From positions 372,001 through 436,000 of the forward strand of contig NZ_CP049801.1 of the NCBI RefSeq assembly GCF_011578045.1: a stretch of DNA of 64,000 nucleotides. The letters are read 5' to 3'. The position numbers were made by a program, and so were the translations under genes. This stretch comes from Acinetobacter shaoyimingii (GTDB lineage: Bacteria > Pseudomonadota > Gammaproteobacteria > Pseudomonadales > Moraxellaceae). The notes beneath the pieces are model-generated. The model had not been told where the DNA came from, searched no databases, and saw only the letters and a program-made list of their open reading frames with translations. Numbering within the stretch: the stretch's first letter is position 1; every line of letters begins with the position of its first letter. Shown one piece after another: positions 36,734 through 46,024 of this stretch.

Positions 36734-38213
36734 TTCGACTGGTACTCTGAATGATTGCACATCTGGATGCAATCAAAAATTTTTAGTGCATTTAAGACGC
36801 CCAATTTATTTTGATGAAAGTAAAGGGTTTGGGTTTGATTGGTTTAGAGCGGAATATGAACAGCCTCTAACTAAATTATTAGCTTATTCACCTATGATTG
36901 AGCCTATTTATTTAGGTAGAATTAGAGACTTGAAAGAAATGTATTATTGTGAAGGAGTGCCTAGAATAAGCCCATATGGTAAAGAATATATTCCTTCAAT
37001 AATTTCAATGTTTTCGGATATTGATGAAGATGCATCTGAATATATAAAAAATAAACAAGCCAATGGATTAACTCTTGATGTAGAGGTATATGAGATTGAT
37101 GCTGAATTATTTTCAGATGCGACACGCATAGAATTTATGAGTGAAAATGAATTTGTTCAAATACAACCATCATTTATTGATCTTAATTCCTTCATTTGTA
37201 ATGGGAAAGCAAAGGATTTTATTCGAGATCCAAAAGTACAAATTTCTAGAAAAAATGAAAAATTTTATAGAAAAGAAAATGCAATAAATATTAAAATTAT
37301 TGGCGGATATATAGAGAATTTTGAAGAAATAAAAATTATTGCACATTTTTCTGATGGATCAACACAACAAGTGGGTCAATCTGTTATTTATCCAAATAAT
37401 GTATATCGTGCTATTCGTATTCAACCTGTTAAATTTCAAGTTCATAAAGTATTTAACTTACCTCAAAAGTATAAAGAAGCAATTCAATCAGTAATGGCGC
37501 AAGCTCTAATTGTCCCTATATTTGAGGAAGAGGAAACGTTTAGTATAGATACAAATATTTTTGAGCAATATGACTTTAAAGTTAGATACTTGAGAGCAAA
37601 AAATGAGCAATATATTGCCAAAGAAACAGTGAGTGAAGCAACTAACTATCTTTACAAAATGAGAGACGATATCTTAAATATATATGGCACTTATAGTCCA
37701 AATGTAGAAAATCATGTTGATGATAATCATAATCAAATTACATATCTGATATTTATAGATTTAAAATGTGGGTCTTATGCATTAGATCGTGAAAAAGAAA
37801 TTGTAGAAAAGCGTAGAGATAAAGGATTAGAGATTAAAGTAGGAGAAATTTATTCTGGGTTTGGGGCTGGAGGTGTCGCTAGTCACAATTCCACAACAGG
37901 ATGGGGTAATGCAACAATTATTTATGATTTCTTTATTGAAAGGCCTAATGATGCATTAAATACAGCTAATCATGAGTTAGCACATTCTTTAGGTTTAAGT
38001 CATATATTTGAAGCAAATTCGTCTGAAGCACAATTTTATCAGGCTACAACAGATAATTTAATGGATTATAGTTCAGTTACTGACGAAAATTATGAATCTC
38101 ATCAAAATCCATTTAGTGGTGATGAAACGGATAAAGAATTAATAGTAGAAAATGTTCTTAACAAATTTCAATGGGAGATTATGTGTGAAGATCAAAGTAT
38201 TATTATGGATTAG
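36720..38213 (+). CDS. Candidate T6SS metzincin-type metalloprotease effector
   Basis: A protein of 497 residues without signal peptide. The zinc site HELAHSLGLSH (H418, E419, H422, G425, H428) fits HExxHxxGxxH, and 20 residues later NLMDYSS (M448) supplies a Met-turn, so the metzincin active site looks complete. About 400 residues precede it, including a possible beta-rich segment (VQISRKNEKFYRKENAINIKIIGGY...IKIIAHFSDGSTQQVGQSVIYP). The position downstream of vgrG and DUF4123, and the overlap with an exported small protein gene, point to an effector acting in the target periplasm. A Tpe1-type metallopeptidase effector is known from Acinetobacter baylyi; whether this is an orthologue I cannot tell. 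Confidence 0.8.
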   Translation: MLRVNSTGTLNDCTSGCNQKFLVHLRRPIYFDESKGFGFDWFRAEYEQPLTKLLAYSPMIEPIYLGRIRDLKEMYYCEGVPRISPYGKEYIPSIISMFSDIDEDASEYIKNKQANGLTLDVEVYEIDAELFSDATRIEFMSENEFVQIQPSFIDLNSFICNGKAKDFIRDPKVQISRKNEKFYRKENAINIKIIGGYIENFEEIKIIAHFSDGSTQQVGQSVIYPNNVYRAIRIQPVKFQVHKVFNLPQKYKEAIQSVMAQALIVPIFEEEETFSIDTNIFEQYDFKVRYLRAKNEQYIAKETVSEATNYLYKMRDDILNIYGTYSPNVENHVDDNHNQITYLIFIDLKCGSYALDREKEIVEKRRDKGLEIKVGEIYSGFGAGGVASHNSTTGWGNATIIYDFFIERPNDALNTANHELAHSLGLSHIFEANSSEAQFYQATTDNLMDYSSVTDENYESHQNPFSGDETDKELIVENVLNKFQWEIMCEDQSIIMD

Positions 38214-38697
38214 TTTAATCTTAAGTTCTGGTTTTTCTTATGCTTTATCACCAATAGTAAATGATACACCGCGTGAATATTCAGCTGCTCTTGAGAAAGG
38301 TATATTTATATCAAAAAATAGTATTACTAATTTTAAGGGATTAGGGGGGAAATGCTCTTTTTATCAAAATTTTATCGCATGTGGATATCCTCAAAGTGTA
38401 GTTAAAATCAGTTTTATTGATAATAAACCTGTAATATATAGATTATATTTTTCAAATGAAGATTACAAAGAGTTTGATTTAATCAAAGAGCAGATTTTAG
38501 GCTTTTTAAAATATACTGAAATCAATTATGATAAAAATAAACTTGATTTGTTTTTTAAATCCATTCACATTCCAGCAAAAGGCGATATTAAAGAATTTGA
38601 TTTATCAAATGATTTAATTATTAGTTTTTATAGCCCAGATCGTTATCATAGACTTAATGATCGAAATAACCTAATTATGATTTATAAGAAAAGATAA
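38185..38697 (+). CDS. Candidate periplasmic immunity protein for the metalloprotease effector
   Basis: About 170 residues. The best start is the GTG at 38185, with GGGAGA seven bases upstream; it overlaps the effector 3' end by 29 bases. The product opens with a Sec signal peptide (KIKVLLWISLILSSGFSYA|LS), which places the mature protein in the periplasm. The mature part is about 150 residues with two cysteines (GGKCSFYQNFIACGYP). No family recognised. Its location, overlap and export fit an immunity protein that inhibits the upstream protease. It is the last gene of the AT-rich block. Confidence 0.7.
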   Translation: MKIKVLLWISLILSSGFSYALSPIVNDTPREYSAALEKGIFISKNSITNFKGLGGKCSFYQNFIACGYPQSVVKISFIDNKPVIYRLYFSNEDYKEFDLIKEQILGFLKYTEINYDKNKLDLFFKSIHIPAKGDIKEFDLSNDLIISFYSPDRYHRLNDRNNLIMIYKKR

Positions 38698-38823
38698 TTG
38701 TGACGAAGTCTTAACTCTCTTTAAAAGACCTTTAATGTTTGATTGATTGAGGGGTAGAGTATTTTTTAGTCAAGTTTGAAATGCTTGTGAGTGTTATTAT
38801 ATTTAATTCATCTATTTGCAAAT

Positions 38824-38850
38824 AAAAAAACCCGCTTAAGCGGGTTTTTT
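38824..38850. terminator. Bidirectional terminator
   Basis: The perfect palindrome CCCGCTTAAGCGGG is flanked by seven A and six T, between the T6SS block and the convergent ETF-QO gene. Confidence 0.92.
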
Positions 38851-38869
38851 AAACTCTATAGAATAGAAA

Positions 38870-40582
38870 TTACATATTCGGGTAGTTTGGACCACCGCCA
38901 CCTTCAGGCGTTACCCAAGTAATGTTTTGTGATGGATCTTTAATATCACAAGTTTTACAGTGTACACAGTTCGCTGCATTAATTTGGAAACGCTTCGAAC
39001 CGTCATCATTTTCCATAATTTCATAAACACCCGCAGGGCAGTAGCGCTGTGCAGGCTCATCCCATTTTGGTAAGTTTACATTTACAGGAATTGAAGCATC
39101 CGTCAATTTCAAATGCGCAGGCTGATTTTCTTCATGTACCGTGTTAGAAACGAATACTGAAGACAAACGGTCAAAGGTGAGCTTGCCATCTGGTTTTGGA
39201 TAATTCGGCTTAAAGCTTACAGCATCTACGGTTTTAATTGCTTTAAAGTCAGGTGTTAAATCGTGCAATGTAAATGGTACTTTAAACACGTTCTGATCGA
39301 TAAAGTTAAATGCGCCACCCATCCATTGACCAAATTTATGCATTGCAGGGCCAAAGTTACGCGAGTTATATAACTCTTCTTTCAGCCAGCTGTTATTAAA
39401 TTTGTCAGTATAAGACGTGAGTTCTTTTACGAAGAAATCTTCACCTTCCAATGGACGTGCAACCGCAAGATCACCACCTTTTTCAACACCCGATTGAATT
39501 GCTTCAAATACCGCTTCACCTGCCAACATCCCAGACTTCATTGCTGTATGAGAGCCTTTGATTTTAGCGAAGTTCAAGAAACCAGCGTCATCACCAATGA
39601 GGCAGCCACCTGGGAAAGTTAATTTTGGTAAAGAGTTGAAACCACCTTTTACTACGGCACGAGCACCGTAAGAAATACGCTTACCACCTTCTAAATACTG
39701 TTTAATCAGTGGGTGTGTTTTCCAACGCTGCATTTCCATAAATGGATACATGTGTGGATTTTCATATGATAAGTCCACAATCATACCCAAAGTCACTTGG
39801 TTGTTCTCAGCATGGTATAACCACCAACCACCTGAAGAACCCGTTTCATTGAGCGGCCAGCCTGCACCATGCATTACCAAACCTGGTTTGTGTTTTGCAG
39901 GGTCAATTTCCCAAAGTTCTTTAATTCCGATACCGTAGTGCTGAGGATCAGCATCTTTATCAAGATTAAATTGTGAGATGAGGCGTTTACCTAAGTGACC
40001 ACGGCAACCTTCAGCAAATAGTGTGTATTTGGCATGCAGTTCATAACCTGGGGTAAAGTTAGCCGTTGGCTCACCATTTTTTCCAATACCCATATCACCG
40101 GTTTGAATACCTTTGACTGTACCATCTTCATGGTAGAGAATTTCAGAAGCTGCAAAGCCTGGGAAAATTGAAACTTCTAACTCTTCGGCTTTTTGACCTA
40201 ACCAACGAACCACGTTCCCTAAAGAGATCACGTAGTTACCATCGTTGTGCATGGTTTTTGGTACCATCCAGTGAGGAGCTTCTTTAGAAGTTGTTTCAGA
40301 AAGAAGGAAGAAAGTTTTATCTTCAGTCACAGGAACGTTTAAAGGTGCGCCTTCTTCTTTCCAGTTTGGGAACAACTCATTGATTGCACGTGGTTCAAGT
40401 ACAGCACCAGAAAGGATGTGTGCACCGACTTCGGAGCCTTTTTCGACGACACAAACTGTTAAATCGTTTAGGTTATTTTCAATTGCAAGTTGACGTATTT
40501 TAATTGCAGCGGAAAGACCAGCAGGGCCTGCACCTACAATAACGACATCAAACTCCATCGATTCACGTTCGATGTGTTCCAT
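38870..40582 (-). CDS. Electron transfer flavoprotein-ubiquinone oxidoreductase
   Basis: ETF-QO passes electrons from ETF, reduced by acyl-CoA dehydrogenases, to ubiquinone at the inner membrane. The protein is 570 residues: FAD-binding DVVIVGAGPAGLSAAIKIRQ near residue 12, GCRGHLGKRLI, and GDDAGFLNFAKIKGSHTAMKSG. The C-terminal 4Fe-4S domain has CPAGVYEI and NAANCVHCKTCDIKDPSQNITW. It complements the acyl-CoA dehydrogenase near 60 kb. It diverges from the DUF1285 gene across a 200-bp spacer with an inverted repeat. Confidence 0.96.
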   Translation of the reverse strand: MEHIERESMEFDVVIVGAGPAGLSAAIKIRQLAIENNLNDLTVCVVEKGSEVGAHILSGAVLEPRAINELFPNWKEEGAPLNVPVTEDKTFFLLSETTSKEAPHWMVPKTMHNDGNYVISLGNVVRWLGQKAEELEVSIFPGFAASEILYHEDGTVKGIQTGDMGIGKNGEPTANFTPGYELHAKYTLFAEGCRGHLGKRLISQFNLDKDADPQHYGIGIKELWEIDPAKHKPGLVMHGAGWPLNETGSSGGWWLYHAENNQVTLGMIVDLSYENPHMYPFMEMQRWKTHPLIKQYLEGGKRISYGARAVVKGGFNSLPKLTFPGGCLIGDDAGFLNFAKIKGSHTAMKSGMLAGEAVFEAIQSGVEKGGDLAVARPLEGEDFFVKELTSYTDKFNNSWLKEELYNSRNFGPAMHKFGQWMGGAFNFIDQNVFKVPFTLHDLTPDFKAIKTVDAVSFKPNYPKPDGKLTFDRLSSVFVSNTVHEENQPAHLKLTDASIPVNVNLPKWDEPAQRYCPAGVYEIMENDDGSKRFQINAANCVHCKTCDIKDPSQNITWVTPEGGGGPNYPNM

Positions 40583-40622
40583 AAAGGACTCCTCATACTG
40601 TTATAGGTGGCAACCGTTGTCC

Positions 40623-40641
40623 TGTGTTTAAAATGAACACA
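40623..40641. promoter_or_regulatory. Inverted repeat upstream of the ETF-QO gene
   Basis: TGTGTT-N7-AACACA is centred about 50 bp upstream of the ETF-QO start, a typical position for a repressor or activator operator. CTTAATT/AATTAAG flanking CCTAGG lies further upstream (about 40664-40686). No regulator is assigned. Confidence 0.35.
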
Positions 40642-40785
40642 AATCGGTGCTGCCATGAGTGTTCTTAATTCCTAGGTACAATTAAGCTATCATACCTTTT
40701 ATATAATTTGCGCTAGTATAGTTTTAATCCTTGATCTAGCCAATTGGCTGAGTCGTTTTATTTTTTCGTCAGCAAGGCATAAACC

Positions 40786-41397
40786 ATGGTAAAACAAAAT
40801 GATTCTACATCGGCAGTGAGTAAAACTCTTACATCTGATGATAAAAACTTAAACAGTATTGCACAATACCTAAAAGATGCACAGCCAAGTCACAAAAGGT
40901 CAATACCTCCATTAGATCAATGGCATCCAAAGCATTGTGGCAAAATGGATTTGAAGGTAAAAGCCAATGGTGAATGGTGGCACGAAGGTCAATTGATTAA
41001 ACGACAAAGCCTTCTGGATCTTTTTTCCACGGTACTTTGGAAAGAAGAGGGTAAATTTTATTTAAAAACTCCAGTGGAACAAATTGAAATTGAAGTTGAA
41101 GATGTGCCTTTATTGGTCAATCAGGTGGATCGTGTTGAAATAGAAGGGCAAAGCTATATTCAACTGACCACGACCAACCAAGACGTGATTATTGTCGATG
41201 AGGCGCATCCGATTTTCATGCGTGAATATGCGAGTGAAATGCGTCCTTATGTGCATGTTCGTTTTGGTATCAATGCACTCATTCAACGTGCGACTTTTTT
41301 TCATTTGGTGGAAATGGGTGAATTAGTGGAAAATGAACATGGAGAATCTGTTTTATCGCTACAAAGTGGTAATTTACACTTGCAATTAGGCACTTGA
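40786..41397 (+). CDS. DUF1285 protein
   Basis: A protein of 203 residues, cytosolic. MDLKVKANGEWWHEGQLIKRQSLLDLFSTVLWKEEGKFYLKTPVEQIEIEVEDVPLLV and MRPYVHVRFGINALIQRATFFHLVEMGE are the DUF1285 pattern. The family has no established function known to me. The first 50 residues are polar and variable. The next gene, murI, begins 47 bp after its stop. Confidence 0.88.
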   Translation: MVKQNDSTSAVSKTLTSDDKNLNSIAQYLKDAQPSHKRSIPPLDQWHPKHCGKMDLKVKANGEWWHEGQLIKRQSLLDLFSTVLWKEEGKFYLKTPVEQIEIEVEDVPLLVNQVDRVEIEGQSYIQLTTTNQDVIIVDEAHPIFMREYASEMRPYVHVRFGINALIQRATFFHLVEMGELVENEHGESVLSLQSGNLHLQLGT

Positions 41398-41444
41398 GGT
41401 TTAAGCTTTGCTCATCCAATTCAACTCACAAAGTAGTCGCTGAG

Positions 41445-42323
41445 ATGTCTGCCATTTTACCCTTATCACCTTTAAATGATCCTATGCCTCATGCAGAGGC
41501 CAATGCACCCATTGGAATCTTTGATTCTGGGATTGGTGGCTTATCTGTGGCTTTAGAAATTGCACGCTATTTACCCAACGAACGCATCGTCTATTATGCC
41601 GATACAGCACATGTACCTTATGGTCCTCGTAAGGATCAGGAAATCCGCGAATTGACTGCACATGCAATTGAGTGGTTGTATCGTCAAGGATGTAAAATTG
41701 CCGTGGTGGCATGTAATACTGCATCTGCATTTAGTCTGGATTATTTACGTGAGCATTATGGTGAAAAGTTTCCGATTGTTGGCCTTGTACCAGCCCTAAA
41801 ACCAGCCGTTCTACAAAGTAAAAGCAAAGTGGTTGCTGTATTGGCAACGCCTGCAACATTTCGTGGTAAATTGATTAAAGATGTCATGAAAAATTTTGCA
41901 GAGCCTACAGGTGTTCAGGTGCTGAATTTGACCTGTTTAGATCTGGTTCCTTTCGTTGAGGCTGGCTTGCAACAAAGCGAAGCATGTCATGCAAGCCTTC
42001 GTGCTGTTCTTGACCCAGCCGTAGCACAAGGTGCAGATTATCTTGTTCTGGGTTGTACGCATTATCCATTTTTAAAAAATACAATTCGTGAATTGTACGG
42101 AGATACGTTCACAATGGTCGATTCAGGTGTGCCAGTCGCCCGTCAAACAGCACGTATTCTATTGAAAGGTCAACTTATTTCAGATCAAATAAACAATGAT
42201 CATGTTCGTTTAGAGTGTTATGTAAGTGGGCAAAATGCTGAAGAGTTAAAACCAGTCATGAATTGTTTAATAGATTTTGAATTGTCATGGTCAATCGACA
42301 ATATTGTTGATAAAATGTGCTAA
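41445..42323 (+). CDS. murI: Glutamate racemase
   Basis: MurI makes D-glutamate for peptidoglycan. About 292 residues. The two catalytic cysteines lie in VACNTASA and GCTHYPF, and the N-terminal glycine motif is FDSGIGGLSVALEI. YYADTAHVPYGPR is also conserved. The frame extends upstream to a TTG at 41394 that overlaps the DUF1285 stop. I choose the ATG at 41445 (MSAILPLSPLND); a shorter start at MPHAEANAP is possible. Confidence 0.95.
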   Translation: MSAILPLSPLNDPMPHAEANAPIGIFDSGIGGLSVALEIARYLPNERIVYYADTAHVPYGPRKDQEIRELTAHAIEWLYRQGCKIAVVACNTASAFSLDYLREHYGEKFPIVGLVPALKPAVLQSKSKVVAVLATPATFRGKLIKDVMKNFAEPTGVQVLNLTCLDLVPFVEAGLQQSEACHASLRAVLDPAVAQGADYLVLGCTHYPFLKNTIRELYGDTFTMVDSGVPVARQTARILLKGQLISDQINNDHVRLECYVSGQNAEELKPVMNCLIDFELSWSIDNIVDKMC

Positions 42324-42432
42324 TTGGTTCAGCATACGTAAAGTGCATCAAAATTAAAAAAATAACGCTGAGTTTGCTTGAAAATTTTTAATTGGGTATT
42401 TATATAAAGTAAATAAAGGAACGGGTTTAGCT

Positions 42433-43449
42433 ATGCTTGACAAGCGTTACCAAGTTTTTATCACGACTTCTGGTAAAGAGATGCAACCCGAGAGAGTTGT
42501 TATCTCTCAGACATTGATTGGTATTGGTTTTTTTTCTTGGGGATTAGAACAAAGAACACCTCTCAGTACTGCTTTTGCACGACGTCAAATTGATGATTGT
42601 GACTACGTCCTTTTGCTTTTAGGTAGCCAATATGGTGAACAATCGGTTTCTGGGGTCAGCTATTTACAACTAGAATATATTTATGCAGTTACGAAGCAAA
42701 AGCCTGTCATTGTATTTATGCACGAAAGCCCTGATACACGTGATCCTGAATTACAAGAATCCAAGCAAGCGCTAAAAGATAAATTTCACGAGTTTCGCAA
42801 TCAATTGCAAAAAGAAGTGGAGCAAGTGGTGACCTATCGCACTTTGCGTGATTTAGAACTTGCGGTTCGCTCGTATATGCCACAGATGCTAGAGCGATAC
42901 CCAGTTTTAGGTTGGGTGCGACCACAAAGTATTCAATCTCTACAAGATGAAATTGATCGTTTGAAATCTAAGTTGAAGAAGGTCGAAATGAGTCAGGGAA
43001 AAGTGGATGATGATCCGTTCTTATCTCTACCTAAAGTGACCTTAAATGATACTTTAAGTTTTGAATACAAAATGCATGCTTATCAAGATGGTAATTTTAA
43101 AGAGTTATCCGCCATTCGAGAAATGAGTTGGGCAGATATTTTTCAAGTCTTGTCGAGTGAGTTTGTGCAAGCATTGCCTGAAGAGTATTTTTCGAGGGTG
43201 CTCAATCAGTATTTAAACAAAACCGGTTTGGTTGATGCACAGACCCAAATGCCACGCGCACATGCGGTATCTCGTGCACAAATTAATATTCGTTCATTGC
43301 ATATTATCAAGCAACAAATGCGTCAAAATGATTGGATTGTGCCCGTAGGTCGAGATGAACGACAGCGCATGTTGTGGCAAGTCACAGAAAAATCTCTGAA
43401 ACATCTCAAAGACTTAAAACTATTGGATAAACAAATCACCGCATTTTAA
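42433..43449 (+). CDS. Stand-alone DUF4062-domain protein
   Basis: A protein of 338 residues. The N-terminal 110 residues match DUF4062: [85 protein letters not shown]. This is a TIR-like alpha/beta domain often found at the N-terminus of NTPase or defence proteins. Here no NTPase follows, only a probable coiled coil (about 165-190, [17 protein letters not shown]) and a helical C-terminal half. It sits alone between murI and hemH. The function is unknown. Confidence 0.8.
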   Translation: MLDKRYQVFITTSGKEMQPERVVISQTLIGIGFFSWGLEQRTPLSTAFARRQIDDCDYVLLLLGSQYGEQSVSGVSYLQLEYIYAVTKQKPVIVFMHESPDTRDPELQESKQALKDKFHEFRNQLQKEVEQVVTYRTLRDLELAVRSYMPQMLERYPVLGWVRPQSIQSLQDEIDRLKSKLKKVEMSQGKVDDDPFLSLPKVTLNDTLSFEYKMHAYQDGNFKELSAIREMSWADIFQVLSSEFVQALPEEYFSRVLNQYLNKTGLVDAQTQMPRAHAVSRAQINIRSLHIIKQQMRQNDWIVPVGRDERQRMLWQVTEKSLKHLKDLKLLDKQITAF

Positions 43450-43544
43450 ATTCTCCCAATCATAGAGATTGGTATTTCCGTATTATTATTTGCAAAGAGT
43501 CTGATAAAGTACCGTGGTCAAAATTGAACTGTAAGAGTGAAGTC

Positions 43545-44555
43545 ATGACTTTATCTAAACCGAAAGTAACCGTCATTGTTGCAAATTTAGGTACGCCAGA
43601 TACACCTACAGTGCCAGATGTTCGTCAATTTTTAAAACAGTTTCTATCTGACCAGCGTGTCATTGAAATTCCATCTTTTATATGGAAAATTATTTTACAT
43701 TGTTTTGTTTTACCGTTTCGTCCAAAACGTGTCGCTGGAGCCTATGCACAAGTTTGGTCTAAAGATTCCCCCATGCGTGAGATCTTATTTCAACAGGTTG
43801 AACTGATCAAAACCAAGCTTCAACCGCGGAATACCGATTTTGATTTAGAGATTGTGCCTGCAATGACGTATGGCAATCCTGGAATTTCGGGAGCGCTTGA
43901 GCAAATTTCTGAGCGTCAGTCAGACCATGTGATTTTATTTCCATTATTTCCTCAATATTCGGCGACTTCAACAGCGCCATTATATGATGCAGTCTCAAAA
44001 TGGGTATTAAAGCAACGTAATTTGCCCGGTTTAACGTTAATCCGAGATTACTATCAACATCCGAAATTTATTGAGTCGATTGCACAAAGTGTTCGTGACT
44101 ATCAGGCTGAACATGGTCAAGCTGAAAAGTTATTGATGTCCTTTCATGGCATACCTCAACCTTATGCAGATAAAGGTGATCCCTATGCAGATCGTTGTCG
44201 TATGACTGCTCAAAAAGTTGCAGAACACTTGGGTCTGAAGGATGATCAATGGGGCATTAGTTTCCAATCTCGATTTGGTAAGCAAGAGTGGGTTAAACCG
44301 TATACAGATGTCATTTTGAGTGAATGGGCAAAGAAAGGTGTTCAATCTGTTCAGGTGCTCAGTCCTGCATTTTCAGCAGATTGCTTGGAAACTTTGGAAG
44401 AGCTTGCAATGCAAAATGCTGAACTTTTCCTCAGTGAGGGGGGTGCACAATATGCTTACATTCCAGCCTTAAATAGTCGAGATGACCATATTGATTTATT
44501 GAGCGATTTTGTTCAAGCTCATCTAGATGCTTTAAAACAGACATTGAAGCATTAA
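43545..44555 (+). CDS. hemH: Ferrochelatase
   Basis: Ferrochelatase inserts Fe2+ into protoporphyrin IX, the last step of haem synthesis. About 336 residues. Conserved parts are [55 protein letters not shown], the catalytic-histidine motif [20 protein letters not shown] and [17 protein letters not shown]. The ATG at 43545 is preferred over an upstream in-frame TTG. The MBL-fold gene follows 24 bp downstream. Confidence 0.96.
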   Translation: MTLSKPKVTVIVANLGTPDTPTVPDVRQFLKQFLSDQRVIEIPSFIWKIILHCFVLPFRPKRVAGAYAQVWSKDSPMREILFQQVELIKTKLQPRNTDFDLEIVPAMTYGNPGISGALEQISERQSDHVILFPLFPQYSATSTAPLYDAVSKWVLKQRNLPGLTLIRDYYQHPKFIESIAQSVRDYQAEHGQAEKLLMSFHGIPQPYADKGDPYADRCRMTAQKVAEHLGLKDDQWGISFQSRFGKQEWVKPYTDVILSEWAKKGVQSVQVLSPAFSADCLETLEELAMQNAELFLSEGGAQYAYIPALNSRDDHIDLLSDFVQAHLDALKQTLKH

Positions 44556-44579
44556 TCATTATTTTAGGACTTCACCATT

Positions 44580-45224
44580 ATGCTACAAGTTAAAATTGTT
44601 CCTGTGACCGCATTTGCACAGAATTGCTCGATTGTTTGGGATTCTGAAAGCAAAGATGCCATTTTAATTGATGCAGGTGGTGATGCGGACAAGCTAAAAA
44701 GTGAGGTTGAGGCTTTAGGTCTCAATGTTAAAGCACTTTGGTTGACGCACGGACACTTAGATCATGCAGGTGCTGTTGGTGCTTTAAAGAAAGTATGGAA
44801 TGTTCCGGTGATTGGTCCACATAAAGAAGATGCTTTTTGGCTCGACATGATTCAAGAAGTGTCTGCACGTTATGGTTTTCCTATTCCTGAACCAGTGATT
44901 GTCGATCAATGGCTTGAAGGTGGGGAAGTCCTTAAATTGGGCGATGAACAATTTGAAGTTCGATTTGCACCAGGTCATACCCCTGGTCATGTTATGTTCT
45001 ACAATGCCAATAATGGCGTACTTTGGACAGGCGATGTTTTGTTTAAAGGTTCAATCGGGCGTACAGACTTCCCTAAAGGTAATCATCAGCAATTGTTAGA
45101 TTCGATTCAAAGAGAATGTTTTACTTTGCCTGATGAAACGCAGTTTATTTCTGGACATGGACCACTGAGTACCATTGGACATGAAAAGAAATTCAATCCA
45201 TTTGTTGCCAGTAAAGCGGGTTGA
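44580..45224 (+). CDS. MBL-fold metallohydrolase (glyoxalase II-like)
   Basis: A protein of 214 residues. The metal-binding motif is THGHLDHAGA; later ligands are in APGHTPGHVMFY, WTGDVLFKGSIGRTDFPKGN and SGHGPLSTIGHEKKFNPF. It belongs to the YcbL-type subgroup of glyoxalase II-like hydrolases: the length is shorter than true GloB and the substrate is unknown. It is probably co-transcribed with hemH. Confidence 0.9.
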   Translation: MLQVKIVPVTAFAQNCSIVWDSESKDAILIDAGGDADKLKSEVEALGLNVKALWLTHGHLDHAGAVGALKKVWNVPVIGPHKEDAFWLDMIQEVSARYGFPIPEPVIVDQWLEGGEVLKLGDEQFEVRFAPGHTPGHVMFYNANNGVLWTGDVLFKGSIGRTDFPKGNHQQLLDSIQRECFTLPDETQFISGHGPLSTIGHEKKFNPFVASKAG

Positions 45225-45357
45225 AGTTCTGTACTCAAGCTAGAATTAGAATCAAGACCTAAGTGAAAGATAAGGATATGATTGAATAAGTTGGACTCAG
45301 TTAATATCCTTTATCCATCATGTAATATGATGCAGTTTTTATTGCTCTTAAACGGCT

Positions 45358-45516
45358 TTAGGCTTTTGTTTCTAAGGCCATGAGGACACATGCAAGTGCA
45401 AACAACATACCGATCATAAGCAATAAACTATCAAAGATTACAATACCAAATCCGAGAAAAGTGAGAGCGAGTAAGACGAAAATATAGAATGCGATGTTAT
45501 AGACCATATCAAACAT
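45358..45516 (-). CDS. Small two-helix membrane protein, unknown
   Basis: About 52 residues (MFDMVYNIAFYIFVLLALTF...), almost entirely two hydrophobic helices. The frame extends ten codons upstream to a TTG with basic residues (SPSKKSSFN). Neither start has a good ribosome binding site, so existence and start are uncertain. It lies between the MBL gene and yacG. Confidence 0.5.
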   Translation of the reverse strand: MFDMVYNIAFYIFVLLALTFLGFGIVIFDSLLLMIGMLFALACVLMALETKA

Positions 45517-45701
45517 GTTAAACGAACTTTTTTTTGAAGGAGACAATTTATTATAAGATTAAAAATGTGAAATGTGTCACATTAATGTAATAATTATGAT
45601 AAATAATTCACCTAATTTATTTTATTTCTCATCAATCGTTCAAAGAATAACATCAAATAAACCGCTATAAGGTGGCTTTGCCACGATGATCATAGTTCAC
45701 A

Positions 45702-45729
45702 TCAAGAATAGTGAAGACACTATTCTTGA
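45702..45729. terminator. Strong hairpin after yacG
   Basis: The perfect 12-bp stem TCAAGAATAGTG/CACTATTCTTGA has a four-base loop, 22 bp after the yacG stop. There is no T-run in the yacG direction, so it may stabilise the mRNA end rather than terminate. Confidence 0.5.
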
Positions 45730-45751
45730 AAAAAGTTAAAAAAATGAAAAC

Positions 45752-45931
45752 TTATTCGTGAAATTCACCCTGATCGGCTTGCGGCGAATCTTCAGTTGGA
45801 ATTTTATAGTCATCATTGGCCCAAGCACCTAAGTCAATCATTTTGCAACGTTCACTGCAAAAAGGTCGATATTCATTATTTTCCCAAGTGCTTGGTTTTC
45901 CACAACGAGGGCAAGGGAAGGTACGAGGCAT
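45752..45931 (-). CDS. yacG: YacG, zinc-finger DNA gyrase inhibitor
   Basis: A protein of 59 residues. Four cysteines ([23 protein letters not shown]) bind zinc, followed by [15 protein letters not shown]. This is the YacG pattern, known in E. coli to bind GyrB and inhibit gyrase. The start ATG opens [10 protein letters not shown]; the open frame continues upstream but the family begins here. It diverges from the TrmB-like gene with 93 bp between starts. Confidence 0.93.
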   Translation of the reverse strand: MPRTFPCPRCGKPSTWENNEYRPFCSERCKMIDLGAWANDDYKIPTEDSPQADQGEFHE

Positions 45932-46024
45932 AATGGCTCCAAAGCAAAGGATTAAACGGAACAAATAGGCAAATACATTCAGAATTGCTAGACTTGCACA
46001 GATTTTACTTAGTTTGATCTGATT

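Noticed and set aside
41394..41444. N-terminal extension of MurI from a TTG start
   Set aside because: The extra residues do not resemble the family, and a normal ATG lies just before the conserved part.
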